A DNA stretch of 64,000 nucleotides. It comes from Macrothele yani (lineage: Eukaryota; Arthropoda; Arachnida; Araneae; Macrothelidae). A model generated the notes under the pieces. It had not been told where the DNA came from, did no database searches, and saw nothing but the letters and a program-made list of their open reading frames with translations. The stretch spans positions 73,845,349 to 73,909,348 of the forward strand of contig CM076991.1 of the NCBI GenBank assembly GCA_039090855.1. The letters are read 5' to 3'. Both the position numbers and the translations under genes were made by a program. This document shows, in pieces, positions 54,225-64,000 of the stretch; the first letter of the stretch is position 1; the number at the start of each line of letters is the position of its first letter.

Positions 54225-55770
54225 TACACTGCTGGACAATTGCTAAGGACGGATCATAAACGGCTATATAGCACATAAAAAAGTCAGTGTGGTTGGATGC
54301 CAAGTGAAATAAAATAATGTCAGAATGCCAGGACATTACAAGAAAGACAATTTATTTTGCTCTGAAATCCAGAAGGCTTTGGAACGTGTTCAAGGGACAA
54401 ACAGGCCATTTTCTGCAGCATACGTAAACGTGAAAAAAATGCAATTACCGTCCGCAGGCGTTCCGGCGTAAGATGTCAATACGGGATATGGCCACCATGG
54501 AGGGCGATGCAAGATTCCACACGTCGTGTCATGCTTTGCAGAACATAATCAAGCAGCTGTTGGAGTCATTTATCCTATTCCTCTGTCAGTGCACGGATGA
54601 GGGCGTCCTTGTTTATTGGAGGGCATTGGCGACCAGCAAGATTCCTCCCCAAAGCATCCCACACATTTTCAATGGGATTCAGATCTGGAGAACGTGCTGG
54701 CATACGAGGCGTTGAATATCCTCGCTCTCAAGACACTCCTGGACAGCGTCTGTTCGATGACATGTTGCGTTGTCGTCCATTAAATTAATGAATCTATCAC
54801 CGACAGACCACGGTACATGCAAACATGAGGTAGCAGAACATCATTAATGTATCGTTGGCCAGTCATAGTCCCAGTTGGAAGCACATAGAAGGACGTACGG
54901 CCATTGATCATGATGCCAGCCCATACCATGACACTACATGTCGGATATCGGTCCCTTTCCTGTATGTTTGCTGGACAATATGCAGTACCACTATCACGCC
55001 AGATTAGTTGTCGTCGACAATCACACGATAGACTGTATCTACTCTCATCTGAGAAGAGGACAGCAGACCAGTCGTCATCAGTCCAATTGCGATGTTGATA
55101 GCACCATTGCAAACGGGCGGTACAGTGACGTCTGGACAATGGGATGCACACAACAGGACGGCGGGCGTATAGTCCTCCTTCATGCAAACGTCTGGCGACC
55201 GTTTTTCGGGAGATCCGCTTGCCAGTAGCAGCCATAAACTGATTTGCTACCTCACTAGCTGTGCTGCGCCGGTGTCTTTTTGTTGATAGCACTATGTACC
55301 AATCTTTTGCAAGTGTCGTACTGCGAACTCGACCTCCCCCGTGACGTTTGCTACACTCTCCATTTGTTTGAAATGATTTCCAAAGCCTTGAAACAACACT
55401 GTGGCTGACGTCAAATTTCCTGGCAACATCTGTTATTTTTCGCCCTTCTTCAATCTTGCCGATAATACAGCCACGCGTAAAATCATCTAGGTGATGTCGG
55501 GAAGACATACTGAAAATTGCAAGTTCGTCAATTGATTCTTTCCCTTTCGACTTTGCGTTTGAACAACAACGGTCAATACGCGTCAAATCTTTTATATCTC
55601 TTATCAGCGCTATGACGTCACGAACAAGTTCGGCAATCCAAAATTTGCATACGCACAACACGTCTTACTGTATCCCGCACTTATGCTAATTTCCACATTT
55701 TCCTGCTTTCCATTTTATGGTTGCTATCGTTGCTATTGTCATCCGTCCTTAGCAATTGTCCGGCAGTGTA
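54225..55770 (-). mobile_element. Tc1-F: Tc1-like transposon
   Basis: Ends CACTGCTGGACAATTGCTAA (54227) and, reverse-complemented, CACTGCCGGACAATTGCTAA (from 55768), followed by GGACGG on both sides. TA flanks both ends. 1.54 kb. It landed at the decayed 3' end of the LINE. Confidence 0.93.
54440..55505 (-). pseudogene. Tc1-F transposase
   Basis: The long frame (to 54780) holds SSRHHLDDFTRGCIIGKIEE, VARKFDVSHSVVSRLWKSFQ, KTVARRLHEGGLYARRP, VLFSDESRYSL and SVMVWAGIMINGRTSFY. The likely start is the Met near 55508 (SMSSRHH). A shift near 54790 leads to LMDDNATCHRTDAVQE, a stop, then PLKMCGMLWG, so the final Glu block (normally PIE) is damaged. The two helix-turn-helix units look intact. Confidence 0.87.
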
Positions 55771-56263
55771 CAAGTCAAGTCAAGTGCAATGCGATGTAAA
55801 CAATGAAAGAAACCGTAACAAAAAGGCAGTTCGAAACTAGCAGTGAAAGAACTGAGTTTTGAAAACGGGATCTGCGGTGGATGTTTTCTAGAATCCAGGT
55901 AAGTAAGAGAGCCACCTCCTAAGTCAGTCATGTGGTGGAGACAGACAGCAAAAATGTTGTGAATACCTTTCAACAGAAGGACAGTCAGAAGTGAGTTCGA
56001 AGTCAGTTTTTCATTGGTAGGATTTTATGTAAAACCGTAGCCTACGAGGATCGTTAAAGAAGCCTGTTATTTGGACCAAATTTCCTGAGAAAACGGAAGC
56101 ACTTTGTGATTTCCTTCAACGCCACCAGAGGCCGCTTTTACCGAGGACAACATTGCCTTACCGTTAGTGCTTTTAGTATACTGCCGTAGTTTACGAAACA
56201 GCATACTTCTCGTTTGTTTGTTTTTTCAGTTATTTTTATACAGTAGTTATTCAAGATATACTA
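55771..56263. other. No recognisable feature
   Basis: Mixed-composition DNA between Tc1-F and the Penelope end; only a short CAAGT direct repeat at 55770. Confidence 0.5.
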
Positions 56264-56368
56264 ATATACTGAATGCCGTCTGTGCACGATATAACCCAGG
56301 GCTCGCCATGGAACCTCCGGTTACGTTTAATTAAAATACACCGAGTATAAAAGAAAACGTATAAGATC

Positions 56369-56401
56369 TTTCGGACACTCCGCACCGGGATCCATCATCA
56401 G
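56369..56401 (-). other. PLE-2a terminal CTGATGA...GAAA motif
   Basis: CTGATGATGGATCCCGG...GTCCGAAAG with a short GGA/TCC stem. Also at 61154-61187. Hammerhead-like, but the stem carries an unpaired base, so self-cleavage is uncertain. Confidence 0.35.
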
Positions 56402-56542
56402 ATACATAAAAAAGAGGTAGTATGAGCTGGATACAGACAATTTATAATTCAACATGTGACGCAATTTGCGAACGGCCATCTGGTGTGTAAACGAAAACAA
56501 ATCGATGGCCATACAATAATGATTAAATCAAGCAGCAACATA

Positions 56543-57434
56543 TTAAATTGGATGGTCATGTGCACTGTAATCAGTAAACAAAAATGTCCACGGTCTAGGT
56601 ATGACGTATGGAACAGAGTCATTACAACACATATGCCCCTTCCATGCAGTAAATAAACTTTCAGTAAATGTTAATTGAGACTTCTTACTTGGTGTGGCGA
56701 GGATCTCCGCTTCTGTCCAGATTGGTTCATGGGTTACAGAGTCAACTAATCGGGAGAGAGCGGTTGTTTTGGCACACACTCGGACATTGTACATGTGTTA
56801 TTCACTCTGGTATTCAAAGATCAAACAACCGATGAACTCTTAGTCAACCGCAGACGAGTCTGCCGCTTTGAGTGGGATGCTATATAAACCAAATTTATTG
56901 TTCTTATGCACCGAGTCTCGATCTTTTCTAATGCTCTGAAAAATATTTCTTGTTTTGACACCAAAACCGATTCCATGCGGTTTACACACATTCTTTAAAA
57001 TGTTGACCAAACATGGTACAAAACCAATTGATCCCACATACCTACTACTTCTGGGCTCTCTCGTTAAGGTGATGTCATGTACATGCAACAATTGAAGAAA
57101 AATGTTATGTACAAGGGAGTCACAATAGCCATAAGTCCTGGCTATCTCACATACCTTTTTAAGTTCCAATTTCCTAATTTTGGTATTTGACGAGTGAGTA
57201 ATGGCCTACACACAAGGAATCTTATGGTAGCTAATTTATGTGACATTGGATGAAACGACTTAACCGGGATAATGTCATTAGTGGAAGTCGGTTTTCGGTA
57301 TACCGAAATTTTCAAACACAGAGTTGTTGGGTTTCTCACTAAGGTGAAATCCAGAAATGAGATGCAATAATTCGTTTCACATTCCAAGGTAAATTTTATG
57401 GAGGGGAACACCGATGACATAGATTCCGTGAATG
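56543..57434 (-). pseudogene. PLE-2a C-terminal half with diverged GIY-YIG-like region
   Basis: FPSIKFTLECETNYCISFLD, LKISVYRKPTSTNDIIPVKS, then after a shift KKVCEIARTYGYCDSLVHNI, SIGFVPCLVNILKNVCKPHG, NIFQSIRKDRDSVHKNNKFG and LYSIPLKAADSSAV. The GIY position is LYSIPL and no YIG follows, so the nuclease part is unusual or lost. The last frame (56794-56543) continues CAKTTALSRLVDSVTHEPIW. Confidence 0.82.
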
Positions 57435-58305
57435 AGTAGAGTAAGTGGCAGATTTCCTATTGGCATGGTAGGCACGTGTCTATGGGCGCAGCTCCATGAG
57501 GGGCGCAAAAATTTCAGTGAGGGTGTAAAATTGTGGTGGGACTGGGATCAATGCTAAGCAGAGTCATGTTCGGACATAGCAGCGTTCCCTAAAATTGATT
57601 CTTGGGGTGTGTGTGTGTGAGAGAGAGAGAGACAACAACACTACCAGCGCCTTTGGGGCATCACAGCCTCCTGTTTGGGAAGGAGGGAGGGAGTTTTCTT
57701 TGTCTGAGTGAGTTCCAGCTCACATTCTTGGACGTAACTACTGCTGGAACGTAGGAGGCATGGCCGGAAATGATTGATCCTAATCATTCCGACCAAAATA
57801 CGAACAGGTTGAGGAGAAAAAAAACAAAAAACAACGTATTCGGGGGAGGGGAGGGGCACTGGGCACGCTACGTCTGTCCTGTTGGCTGATGGTGACCACG
57901 ACACAACAAACAACGAATAAAGAAATAAAATTAAGCAAAGGAAAGGGACAAGACATACTTCATTCCCAGGGTGTCCCATGGGAGAGGGCATGGGTGTGAC
58001 CGTGTGAGACCCGTTTACCATAGCGTATGTGGTGGAAGACAAACGTTTTTAAATTGCTTTCATCTGAATGGCTGGGCGTGCGTGTAACCCCAACCAGATG
58101 AAAATGCGCTGCACAAAGACCAAGCTCAGGGAACTGAAATTGGTCAGAGCTCAGAGCTATAAGTGTATCAAAGTGTCATACTCGTAATTAACCTAGCGTT
58201 TGCGGCAGTTTCTGCGGTGAGTTGTACTTTTTTAAATTTTTACTAGGAAGTTTGAACAAGCTTGTTTTAGTGTGTGGGGGTGCTGTGCTGAAATATCTGT
58301 GAGTA

Positions 58306-58404
58306 ATGAGTGCAAAAACGGGAAAACTCAGTGGGGCTCAGAATCGAAAAATCGCGATTGCACAAAAAGGAAGGGAAACTAAGTTGCTGAAAAGCCTACT
58401 TCTT
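58306..58404 (+). pseudogene. hAT-C transposase N-terminus, truncated
   Basis: From ATG at 58306: MSAKTGKLSGAQNRKIAIAQ, then KGRETKLLKSLL. KLSGAQNRK is the usual opening of ZMYM1/DUF4371-type hAT transposases, as I recall. The similarity stops at about 58400, where Penelope protein begins. The rest of the transposase is not found downstream. Confidence 0.65.
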
Positions 58405-59065
58405 GAAGAACACCTTAAAGAAACTCGGGATTAGCTTTGGAATACGCTCACCAAGATCGACATCACGCCATCTGCTATCATCCAGGAACACCCATACCTC
58501 ACTGACTGATGCGGGAGTGTATTCCATGCCGTTGGAATACCCGGATGATACCACCAAACATTACATCGGAATGACAAAACGTTCTTTCGCTCTTCTGCTA
58601 GTCGAACACAAGCGGGACGTCTCGCACAGAAAATTGACAACCGCACTATCCCGGGAAGTGGTTACCCATTCCGCCATCCCCAAGTGGAACCAGATCAAGA
58701 GAGTGGCTCCTTATGCTACCGCCAGAGGCACTGCCCTCAGGGAAATCATCGAGATATTGACTAACCCTGTGGTCTGCAATGATGACGTCTCACTTGAGCT
58801 TCCCCAAATAGGGCGGACATTGCTTCGCACTTAGCACGTTTCTGTGGACATCTCTCCTTGTCGTATGCACGCGACGCAACATAGCATGTTCTCATATTCT
58901 GTTCATGTTTGGCTTTTTACATTTTTTCTGTTGCTTAGTTTTCTTGTCTTGCCTATCCGCGCATAAGTTTGAAGAAAGCACCCGTTGGTGTTGAAAGCTT
59001 ACGCTTTAATAATCATATTTTTACGTCAATAAACGGATATTTTTATTCCTTTTCTTAATAAAAAT
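58405..59065 (+). pseudogene. PLE-3: Penelope fragment with GIY-YIG endonuclease
   Basis: Frame 58403-58834: NTLKKLGISFGIRSPRSTSR, SLTDAGVYSMPLEYPDD, KHYIGMTKRSFALLLVEHKR, TALSREVVTHSAIPKWN and TARGTALREIIEILTN. G-V-Y and Y-I-G with the following Arg residues are the GIY-YIG core, preserved in an unbroken frame of 143 codons. Only the nuclease end of the element is present (5' truncation). The 3' non-coding end includes GTTGGTGTTGAAAGCTTACG near 58985 and AATAAA at 59028. Confidence 0.88.
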
Positions 59066-59700
59066 TATATTTGCTTACGGTGTTTCTTTACAAATCACCA
59101 ATTTCTAATAGTACAATATTATAGCTACATGCATGTAGATATTTCTGTTGATTGTTGATTGAGATATTGAAACATAACTGAACTTTTTTATGTAAATATT
59201 TAAAAATTGATCATTCTGATAAAAAATTTGAGGACCTTCATTCCATGGAAAAGAATTGGCATTTTTAAAAGTATGGACTTTTATGAACCAAACTGAAAAA
59301 AGGGTACTTTTTAGGAATAGGGACCTGTTGGGAGCACGAAACTATAAAAATTTTGCCTAGAAAGTGGCGGGGGTGGGAGGACGCAGCGCAGCCACATCCT
59401 GCTGAGAACCGGGCCCCAGACACACGCAGAACTTAATATCGAGGAGGGTCCAAGCTCCAAGGGGGTAAGCACAAAATCGTGTATGCTCAGCCAATATATG
59501 AATATATATGTTTGACCATGAAGTCGAACATTTAGGGGGGGGGGTTCTAGACCACCTGGAGCTGGACCCCTGAATACGACTCTGTCGGTACCGATATCAG
59601 AACGAGAACGGGTGTACGGGTGACGAACTCCTCCGCAGGGGGCGCTTGGAAAATTTGTGCCTATGGGCGCCAAATCTGTAAGTCCGCCACTGAGTAGAGT

Positions 59701-60343
59701 TCTTCGAAACCAAATGTCCAGAACAACAAAATGTCATTCACATACATCACATAAAAACTTGGTACTCTGGGTAATTCTGACAGGAATTTTTTTCAAGATG
59801 TTGCAAGATAATTTCAGCAAGTATTGGTGACAGTGGGGAGACCATAGGCACCCCACTGCGTTGGCGATAGATAATATCTTCAAACTTGAAGTAAGTACGT
59901 TTTTGGACCAATTTTAACGCTGACAAGGTGCCCCGTATCTCTTCTGGTGAAAAGAGGTCAGTATCAGTTAACTTGGTTTCTATAATCACATGAGCCGAAT
60001 CAACAGGTATGTTGGGGAACAACGAGATTACATCTAAAGATGTCATTATAAAATGTGTTCCGAAATGTTCATAGGCCTCAATCATGTCCAGCGCCTGTAT
60101 TGAGCTAGAAATTGAGTATTGGGAACTGGTAGTAAGAAACTTCAGAAAGATAGCCAAACTCTTTCCTAATGGACGGGTAGCACTCGAATGTCCTGAAACC
60201 AAGGGTCTTAGAGGGTAACCTTCTTTATGGGTTTTCAGTGTCCCGAATAGTTCTGGCACTCTGGATCCACATGTCGGGTATAAGTTATCAGTTATGCCCT
60301 TAGGTAGCACACATTCACTTTTAAGTTTGGCAATAGCTGCGTA
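59701..60343 (-). pseudogene. PLE-2a reverse transcriptase
   Basis: Frame 60310-59747: LPKGITDNLYPTCGSRVPEL, GTLKTHKEGYPLRPLVSGHS, IMTSLDVISLFPNIPVDSAH, YFKFEDIIYRQRSGVPMVSP and LSPILAEIIL. The catalytic motif follows after a shift as YVND (59733-59744), where the first Asp is Asn, so the polymerase is inactive. Confidence 0.88.
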
Positions 60344-61300
60344 GGGCCATTACTCACTCGTCAAATACCAAAATTAGGAAAGTGGAACTTAAAAAGGTGT
60401 GTGAGATAGCCAGGATTTATGGCTATTGTGACTCCCTTGTACATAGCATTTTTCGTCAATTATTGCATGTACATGACATCACCTCATCGAAAGAGCCCAG
60501 AAGTAGTAGTAGGTATGTGGGATCAATTGGTTTTGTACCATGTTTGGTCAACATTTTAAAGAATGTGTGTAAACCGCATGGAATCGGTTTTGGTGTCAAA
60601 ACAAGAAATATTTTTCAGAGCATTAGAAAAGATCGAGACTCGGTGCATAAGAACAATAAATTTGGTTTATATAGCATCCCACTCAAAGCGGCAGACTCGT
60701 CTGCGGTTGACTAAGAGTTCATCGGTTGTTTGATCTTTGAATACCAGAGTGAAGAACACATGTACAATGTCCGAGTGTGTGCCAAAACAACCGCTCTCTC
60801 CCGATTAGTTGACTCTGTAACCCATGAACCAATCTGGACAGAAGCGGAGATCCTCGCCACACCAAGTAAGAAGTCTCAATTAACATTTACTGAAAGTTTA
60901 TTTATTGCATGGAAGGGGCATATGTGTTGTAATGACTCTGTTCCATACGTCATACCTAGACCGTGGACATTTTTGTTTACTGATTACAGTACACATGACC
61001 ATCCAATTTAATATGTTGCTGCTTGATTTAATCATTATTGTATGGCCATCGATTTGTTTTCGTTTACACACCAGATGGCCGTTCGCAAATTGCGTCACAT
61101 GTTGAAATTATAAATTGTCTGTATCCAGCTCATACTACCTCTTTTTTATGTATCTGATGATGGATCCCGGTGCGGAGTGTCCGAAAGATCTTATACGTTT
61201 TCTTTTATACTCGGTGTATTTTAATTAAACGTAACCGGAGGTTCCATGGCGAGCCCTGGGTTATATCGTGCACAGACTGTATTCAGTTTATTAGTATAGT
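60344..61300 (+). mobile_element. PLE-2b: 3' half of PLE-2 fused head-to-head to PLE-2a
   Basis: Nearly identical to the 3' half of PLE-2a, in opposite orientation, beginning exactly where the PLE-2a 5' end stops. Frames 60382-60714 (KKVCEIARIYGYCDSLVHSI...) and 60730-61011 repeat the PLE-2a C-terminus with few changes; the 3' end carries the same CTGATGATGG...CGAAAG motif at 61154. Confidence 0.85.
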
Positions 61301-61399
61301 TACTTTGCACGAAGATTGTTTTCTTAGTTATTAAAGATTTAGAAGAAAAACTTTCCAATCAAGTTTTCGTAAACCAGCACTCTACATGCGCTATGTGGA

Positions 61400-62814
61400 T
61401 GCACTGCTGGCCACCCAAAGTGCAACACCAAGAAGGAAGCATCCGATTGGCCTGAAATTCCCAGTATGCGTCGCCCGCGAGAGGACATGCAAACGTTTAG
61501 CATTGCAGGGCATATGCAAATCATGTGCGCCCGGCACGCCACCGAGAAGCACTATAAGAAGGGTGCACAGAAGGCTGAGTGTAAGTAGTGGAAGTGTGTT
61601 TTGCTGCCGGTCCTGTGCGTGGGAAGCTTCCTGATGCCTCGTCGCAGAATACGGCAGTCATTCCAGCACGTTTCGGAGTTCGACAGAGGACGAATAGTGG
61701 CTTATCGCGACAGCGGTTTATCGTACCGAGACATCGGCGCCCGTGTGGGACGACATCCAGCCACAGTGAGGCGAGTATGCATTCGGTGGGGGCAGGAGGG
61801 ACGCGGACGGACCGATGTGAGTGATTGCCGCAGGCTTGGCACACCACCAAACGAGAGGACCGGCATGTTGTGCGGCGGGCATTTACGGCTTGCACCGCCA
61901 CATCACGAACGTTAGCGCAGGAATTAGGGTGTGTTGCGCAACAACCTGTGTCAGCACGTACCGTTTGACGTGGTCTGCAGGAGCGGGGACTTTCGCACTG
62001 CGCCCATTGCTCCGATTACCATTGACGTTACACCACCGGCGAGTGCGGCGGTAGTGGGCCGTTGAACGCCGCACTTGGGCTACGGAATGGCACGACATTG
62101 TCTTCTCCGACAAATCCCGCTTGTGCCTGCAACACCACGATGGTGGGATCCGCGTGTGGCGGCACCGCGGCGAGAGACTGTATGACGTCTGCATTATGCT
62201 TCGCCATACCGGTCCGTCACCTGGCGTTATGGTTTTGGGGCGCAATTGGATATGACACCCGCACCCCTCTGGTACGCATCGCCGGTACACTCAACAGCCA
62301 CCGCCACATCTCCCACGTTTTGGAGCCTGTAGCCCTCCCTTACCTGCAGGACCTGCCTGCGGCCACGTTTCAACAGGACAAAGCACGCCCGCACGTGGCA
62401 CGCATCGTGCAACAATTCTTCGCGGCCCACCAGGTGTCACTGTTGCCGTGGCCCACCTGTTCTCCCGATGTGTCGCCCATCGAACACGTCTGGTCGCTGA
62501 TCGGCAACCGAGGGGCACGGCAAGCACCACCCGCGGCTACGCCTGTGGAACTGTGGCAACGTGTGGAAGCAGCCTGGACCGACATACCCCAAGCCCACAT
62601 CCAAAGCCTCTTTCGTTCGATGCCGCGGCGTGTAGCGGCCGTTATTTCCAACCACGAGGGCCACACGAACTATAGATGTCTGCGTGTTCCGCAAGTCGCA
62701 CGGGCCTGTAAGCTCAATTGTTTCATCTTTGTACCTGTTGTTATGTGTCCAGTAAATCTGGCTTTGCTATCTCGTGTCCTTCTTGGTGTTGCATTTTGGG
62801 TGGCCGGCAGTGTA
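61400..62814 (+). mobile_element. Tc1-G: Tc1-like transposon in the RT motif of PLE-4
   Basis: Ends CACTGCTGGCCACCCAAAGT (61402) and, reverse-complemented, CACTGCCGGCCACCCAAAAT (from 62812), both then GCAACACCAAGAAGGA. TA at 62813-62814; the left copy is TG (mutated). 1.41 kb and GC-rich compared with its surroundings, which suggests a younger arrival. Confidence 0.92.
61634..62671 (+). pseudogene. Tc1-G transposase (DD34E), few breaks
   Basis: Starts at ATG 61634: MPRRRIRQSFQHVSEFDRGR, IVAYRDSGLSYRDIGARVGR, HPATVRRVCIRWGQEGRGRT. A shift near 61850 leads to other frames (QPVSARTVRLRLQERGLSHC), with the DES block altered (SDKSRLCLQHHDG). The frame from 62062 has VWGAIGYDTRTPLVRIAGTL, FQQDKARPHVARIVQQFF and WPTCSPDVSPIEHVWSLIGN; the last Asp and Glu are 34 residues apart. 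Ends RRVAAVISNHEGHTNY near 62671. Confidence 0.88.
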
Positions 62815-63348
62815 TGTATCTTTTGGACTCATGGTGAAAATTAACTACAGTCTTTCTGTTCATCTATGTCATCTATTATTCCAAATATAAAGTTCACATA
62901 TGAATTGGAATCTCAAGGCACATTACCATTCTTAGATCTTGAACTGTATAGAGATACTGTAACTCAAAGGCTGTCTTTTTCCATCTATAGAAAACCAACT
63001 TACCTACCTTCCATCATTTCCAATGACTCACATCATCCGTTCCACCAAAAAATGACAGCTTTTCATGCCTATATCAAAAGAGCATATATCTGTATATCTA
63101 ATGACACTTATCGGGAGGAAGAAATAAAACGAATTAGGACATTAGCACATGGCATTGGTTATGATCCCAACTTGGTCGATACATTATGTGCCAAGCAATC
63201 CATGTTTTTCAAAACATCTTCAAAATATCTAAAGAAAACAAAAGGTTTATCGGTTCAATGCAATATATACCAGCAGTCATCAATGTATTGCAATATACTT
63301 TTCAAATATATTCACTGAGTCTTGGTTTAAATACAAGGAACATCTTTT
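62815..63348 (+). pseudogene. PLE-4 reverse transcriptase C-terminal part
   Basis: CIFWTHGEN, then the open frame from 62866: SSIIPNIKFTYELESQGTLP, FLDLELYRDTVTQRLSFSIY, RKPTYLPSIISNDSHHPFHQ and REEEIKRIRTLAHGIGYDPN, ending at 63318. The catalytic YxDD just upstream is interrupted after Y-V-D at 61392-61400 by Tc1-G. Confidence 0.85.
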
Positions 63349-63579
63349 TTTTTTTTTTTTTTTTTTTTTTGATTGGAGGTTTAACGACCACCGTGAGCAA
63401 CTCAATGGGCTATAAGCAGTCGCCCGTCCCTAATTTAGGGTCACTGGTTCCAGGGAAGGGAGAGAGCCAGTGCCGTAAGACAAACACAACATCCATGCCT
63501 CACCGGGATTCGAACCCAGACCCCTGACGGGCGAATGATCAGAGGCCAGCGCCTTAGACCACTGCGCCACCGGGGCGGC
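63349..63579 (-). mobile_element. SINE family A copy inside PLE-4
   Basis: Long T run (poly(A) tail), well-kept body, B box and A box, ending GGGGCGGC. GAACATCTTTT flanks both sides (63338-63348 and 63580-63590). One of the youngest-looking copies. Confidence 0.93.
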
Positions 63580-63626
63580 GAACATCTTTTCGTACATCAG
63601 AAAAGATAGAGACCCTCCAAGTAGTG

Positions 63627-64000
63627 ATGGGCATATTCGAGTAGAAATAATCGATTCATTCGATTATGAAAATATCTCGAAACATTCGATTACTTCAAAT
63701 TCATTCGAAGGAAAAAAACCTCTCTCGAGAACTCTCGATTGCTCATACGCTGTCTCGTTTAAACGAGTGCATTCGAAAGGCGAAATCGCTCGTCTCTTCT
63801 CGAGAAAATAGGTTCCGAGCAAAATCGCTCGTCTACCCGATACCCGAAAACATCTTGAGAGGTACCGAGATCCGAGAGGTTCGGAAGTACTCGCTTTTCA
63901 CGTGATTGAATTATCTCTCGCAGGAAGAATCACTTGGGTTCCTTCTAACTTCTTAAGGCTCTACGAGACCCGCCATTTTGTATTGCTGCCTTCTCTTGTT
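63627..64000. mobile_element. Left end of a probable hAT-type element, cut by window edge
   Basis: PLE-4 homology stops and AGTAGTGATGGGCATATTCG begins; TAGTGATGGGC is a common hAT terminus. The following sequence is dense in TCGATT, TTCGAA and CTCGAGA motifs, typical subterminal repeats. Only one end is visible, so the class is provisional. Confidence 0.5.

Larger units (their letters stand above)
57435..59700 (+). mobile_element. hAT-C inserted in PLE-2a
   Basis: A perfect 8-bp duplication AGTAGAGT (57435-57442 and 59693-59700) flanks ends AAGTGGCAGATTT and, reverse-complemented, CAGTGGCGGACTT. Just inside the ends are TATGGGCGCAGC and TATGGGCGCCAAA. The start of a hAT transposase is present and is cut off by a Penelope fragment. 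Confidence 0.88.
56264..60343 (-). mobile_element. PLE-2a: Penelope-like retroelement, split by hAT-C
   Basis: Minus strand from 60343 to 59701, then, after removing hAT-C, from 57434 to about 56264. The protein reads continuously across the hAT duplication (..FEELYSFTES MSSVFPS..), which proves the two halves were one element. The 3' end after the last frame carries CTGATGATGG...CGAAAGATC. Confidence 0.87.
61308..63626 (+). mobile_element. PLE-4: Penelope-like retroelement broken by Tc1-G and a SINE
   Basis: Left part 61308-61399 (FRKPALYMRYVD), right part 62815-63336, and a last piece after the SINE (NIFSYIRKDRDPPS, 63580-63626) matching PLE-2 NIFQSIRKDRDSV. 5'-truncated, and ended at 63627 by another element. 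Confidence 0.78.

Noticed and set aside
54473..54788. Plus-strand frames within Tc1-F
   Set aside because: They are antisense to the C-terminal end of the Tc1-F transposase (DNATCH region).
57641..58042. 133-codon minus-strand frame in hAT-C
   Set aside because: Low-complexity hydrophobic translation with no motif, opposite in strand to the hAT transposase start.

Overview
This is a eukaryotic genomic window, almost certainly arthropod and probably chelicerate (a spider is my best guess). It is AT-rich and made almost entirely of mobile DNA. Tc1/mariner, hAT, P, Penelope-like, Ty3/gypsy and LINE remnants are packed inside one another, with tRNA-derived SINEs between them. There is no bacterial gene organisation, rRNA, CRISPR array or intact tRNA gene. 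The organism call rests on the mix of transposon families and on a two-domain GNAT acetyltransferase exon of a type I associate with arachnids; it is inference.

Layout. 1-4.1 kb: decayed repetitive protein-family copy, 40-bp tandem repeat, an inverted-repeat element filled with a ~77-bp palindromic minisatellite, and a mariner remnant. 4.19-8.31 kb: Tc1-A (TA duplications) holding a SINE (11-bp target duplication, TSD) and a hAT (perfect 8-bp TSD). 8.79-9.52 kb: the only convincing host coding sequence, a last exon of a GNAT acetyltransferase. 9.5-12.5 kb: mostly non-coding. 12.57-17.48 kb: Tc1-B holding an unclassified DNA transposon (itself holding a SINE composite) and another SINE. 19.1-28.7 kb: a five-level nest, Penelope element > Tc1-C > hAT-B > long-TIR mariner-like element > Ginger-like element, with Tc1-D also in hAT-B. 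28.7-31.2 kb: a second copy of the same Penelope family, head-to-head with the first.

31.5-47.5 kb: a degenerate ~150-bp satellite interrupted by a mariner, Tc1-E with a THAP/P-element inside it, SINEs, and a 6.6-kb Ty3/gypsy element with both LTRs and a 4-bp TSD but no visible integrase. 49.7-54.2 kb: decayed non-LTR retrotransposon (CCHC ORF1, endonuclease, YADD reverse transcriptase). 54.2-55.8 kb: Tc1-F. 56.3-63.6 kb: further Penelope families, again with a head-to-head pair, broken by hAT-C, Tc1-G and a SINE. The right edge holds one end of a probable hAT-type element.

Nearly every transposase or polymerase reading frame is broken. The most intact are the P-element transposase (one 771-codon frame with two in-frame stops) and parts of the Tc1 frames. 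Because target-site duplications survive at many junctions, the order of insertion can be read directly from the sequence.
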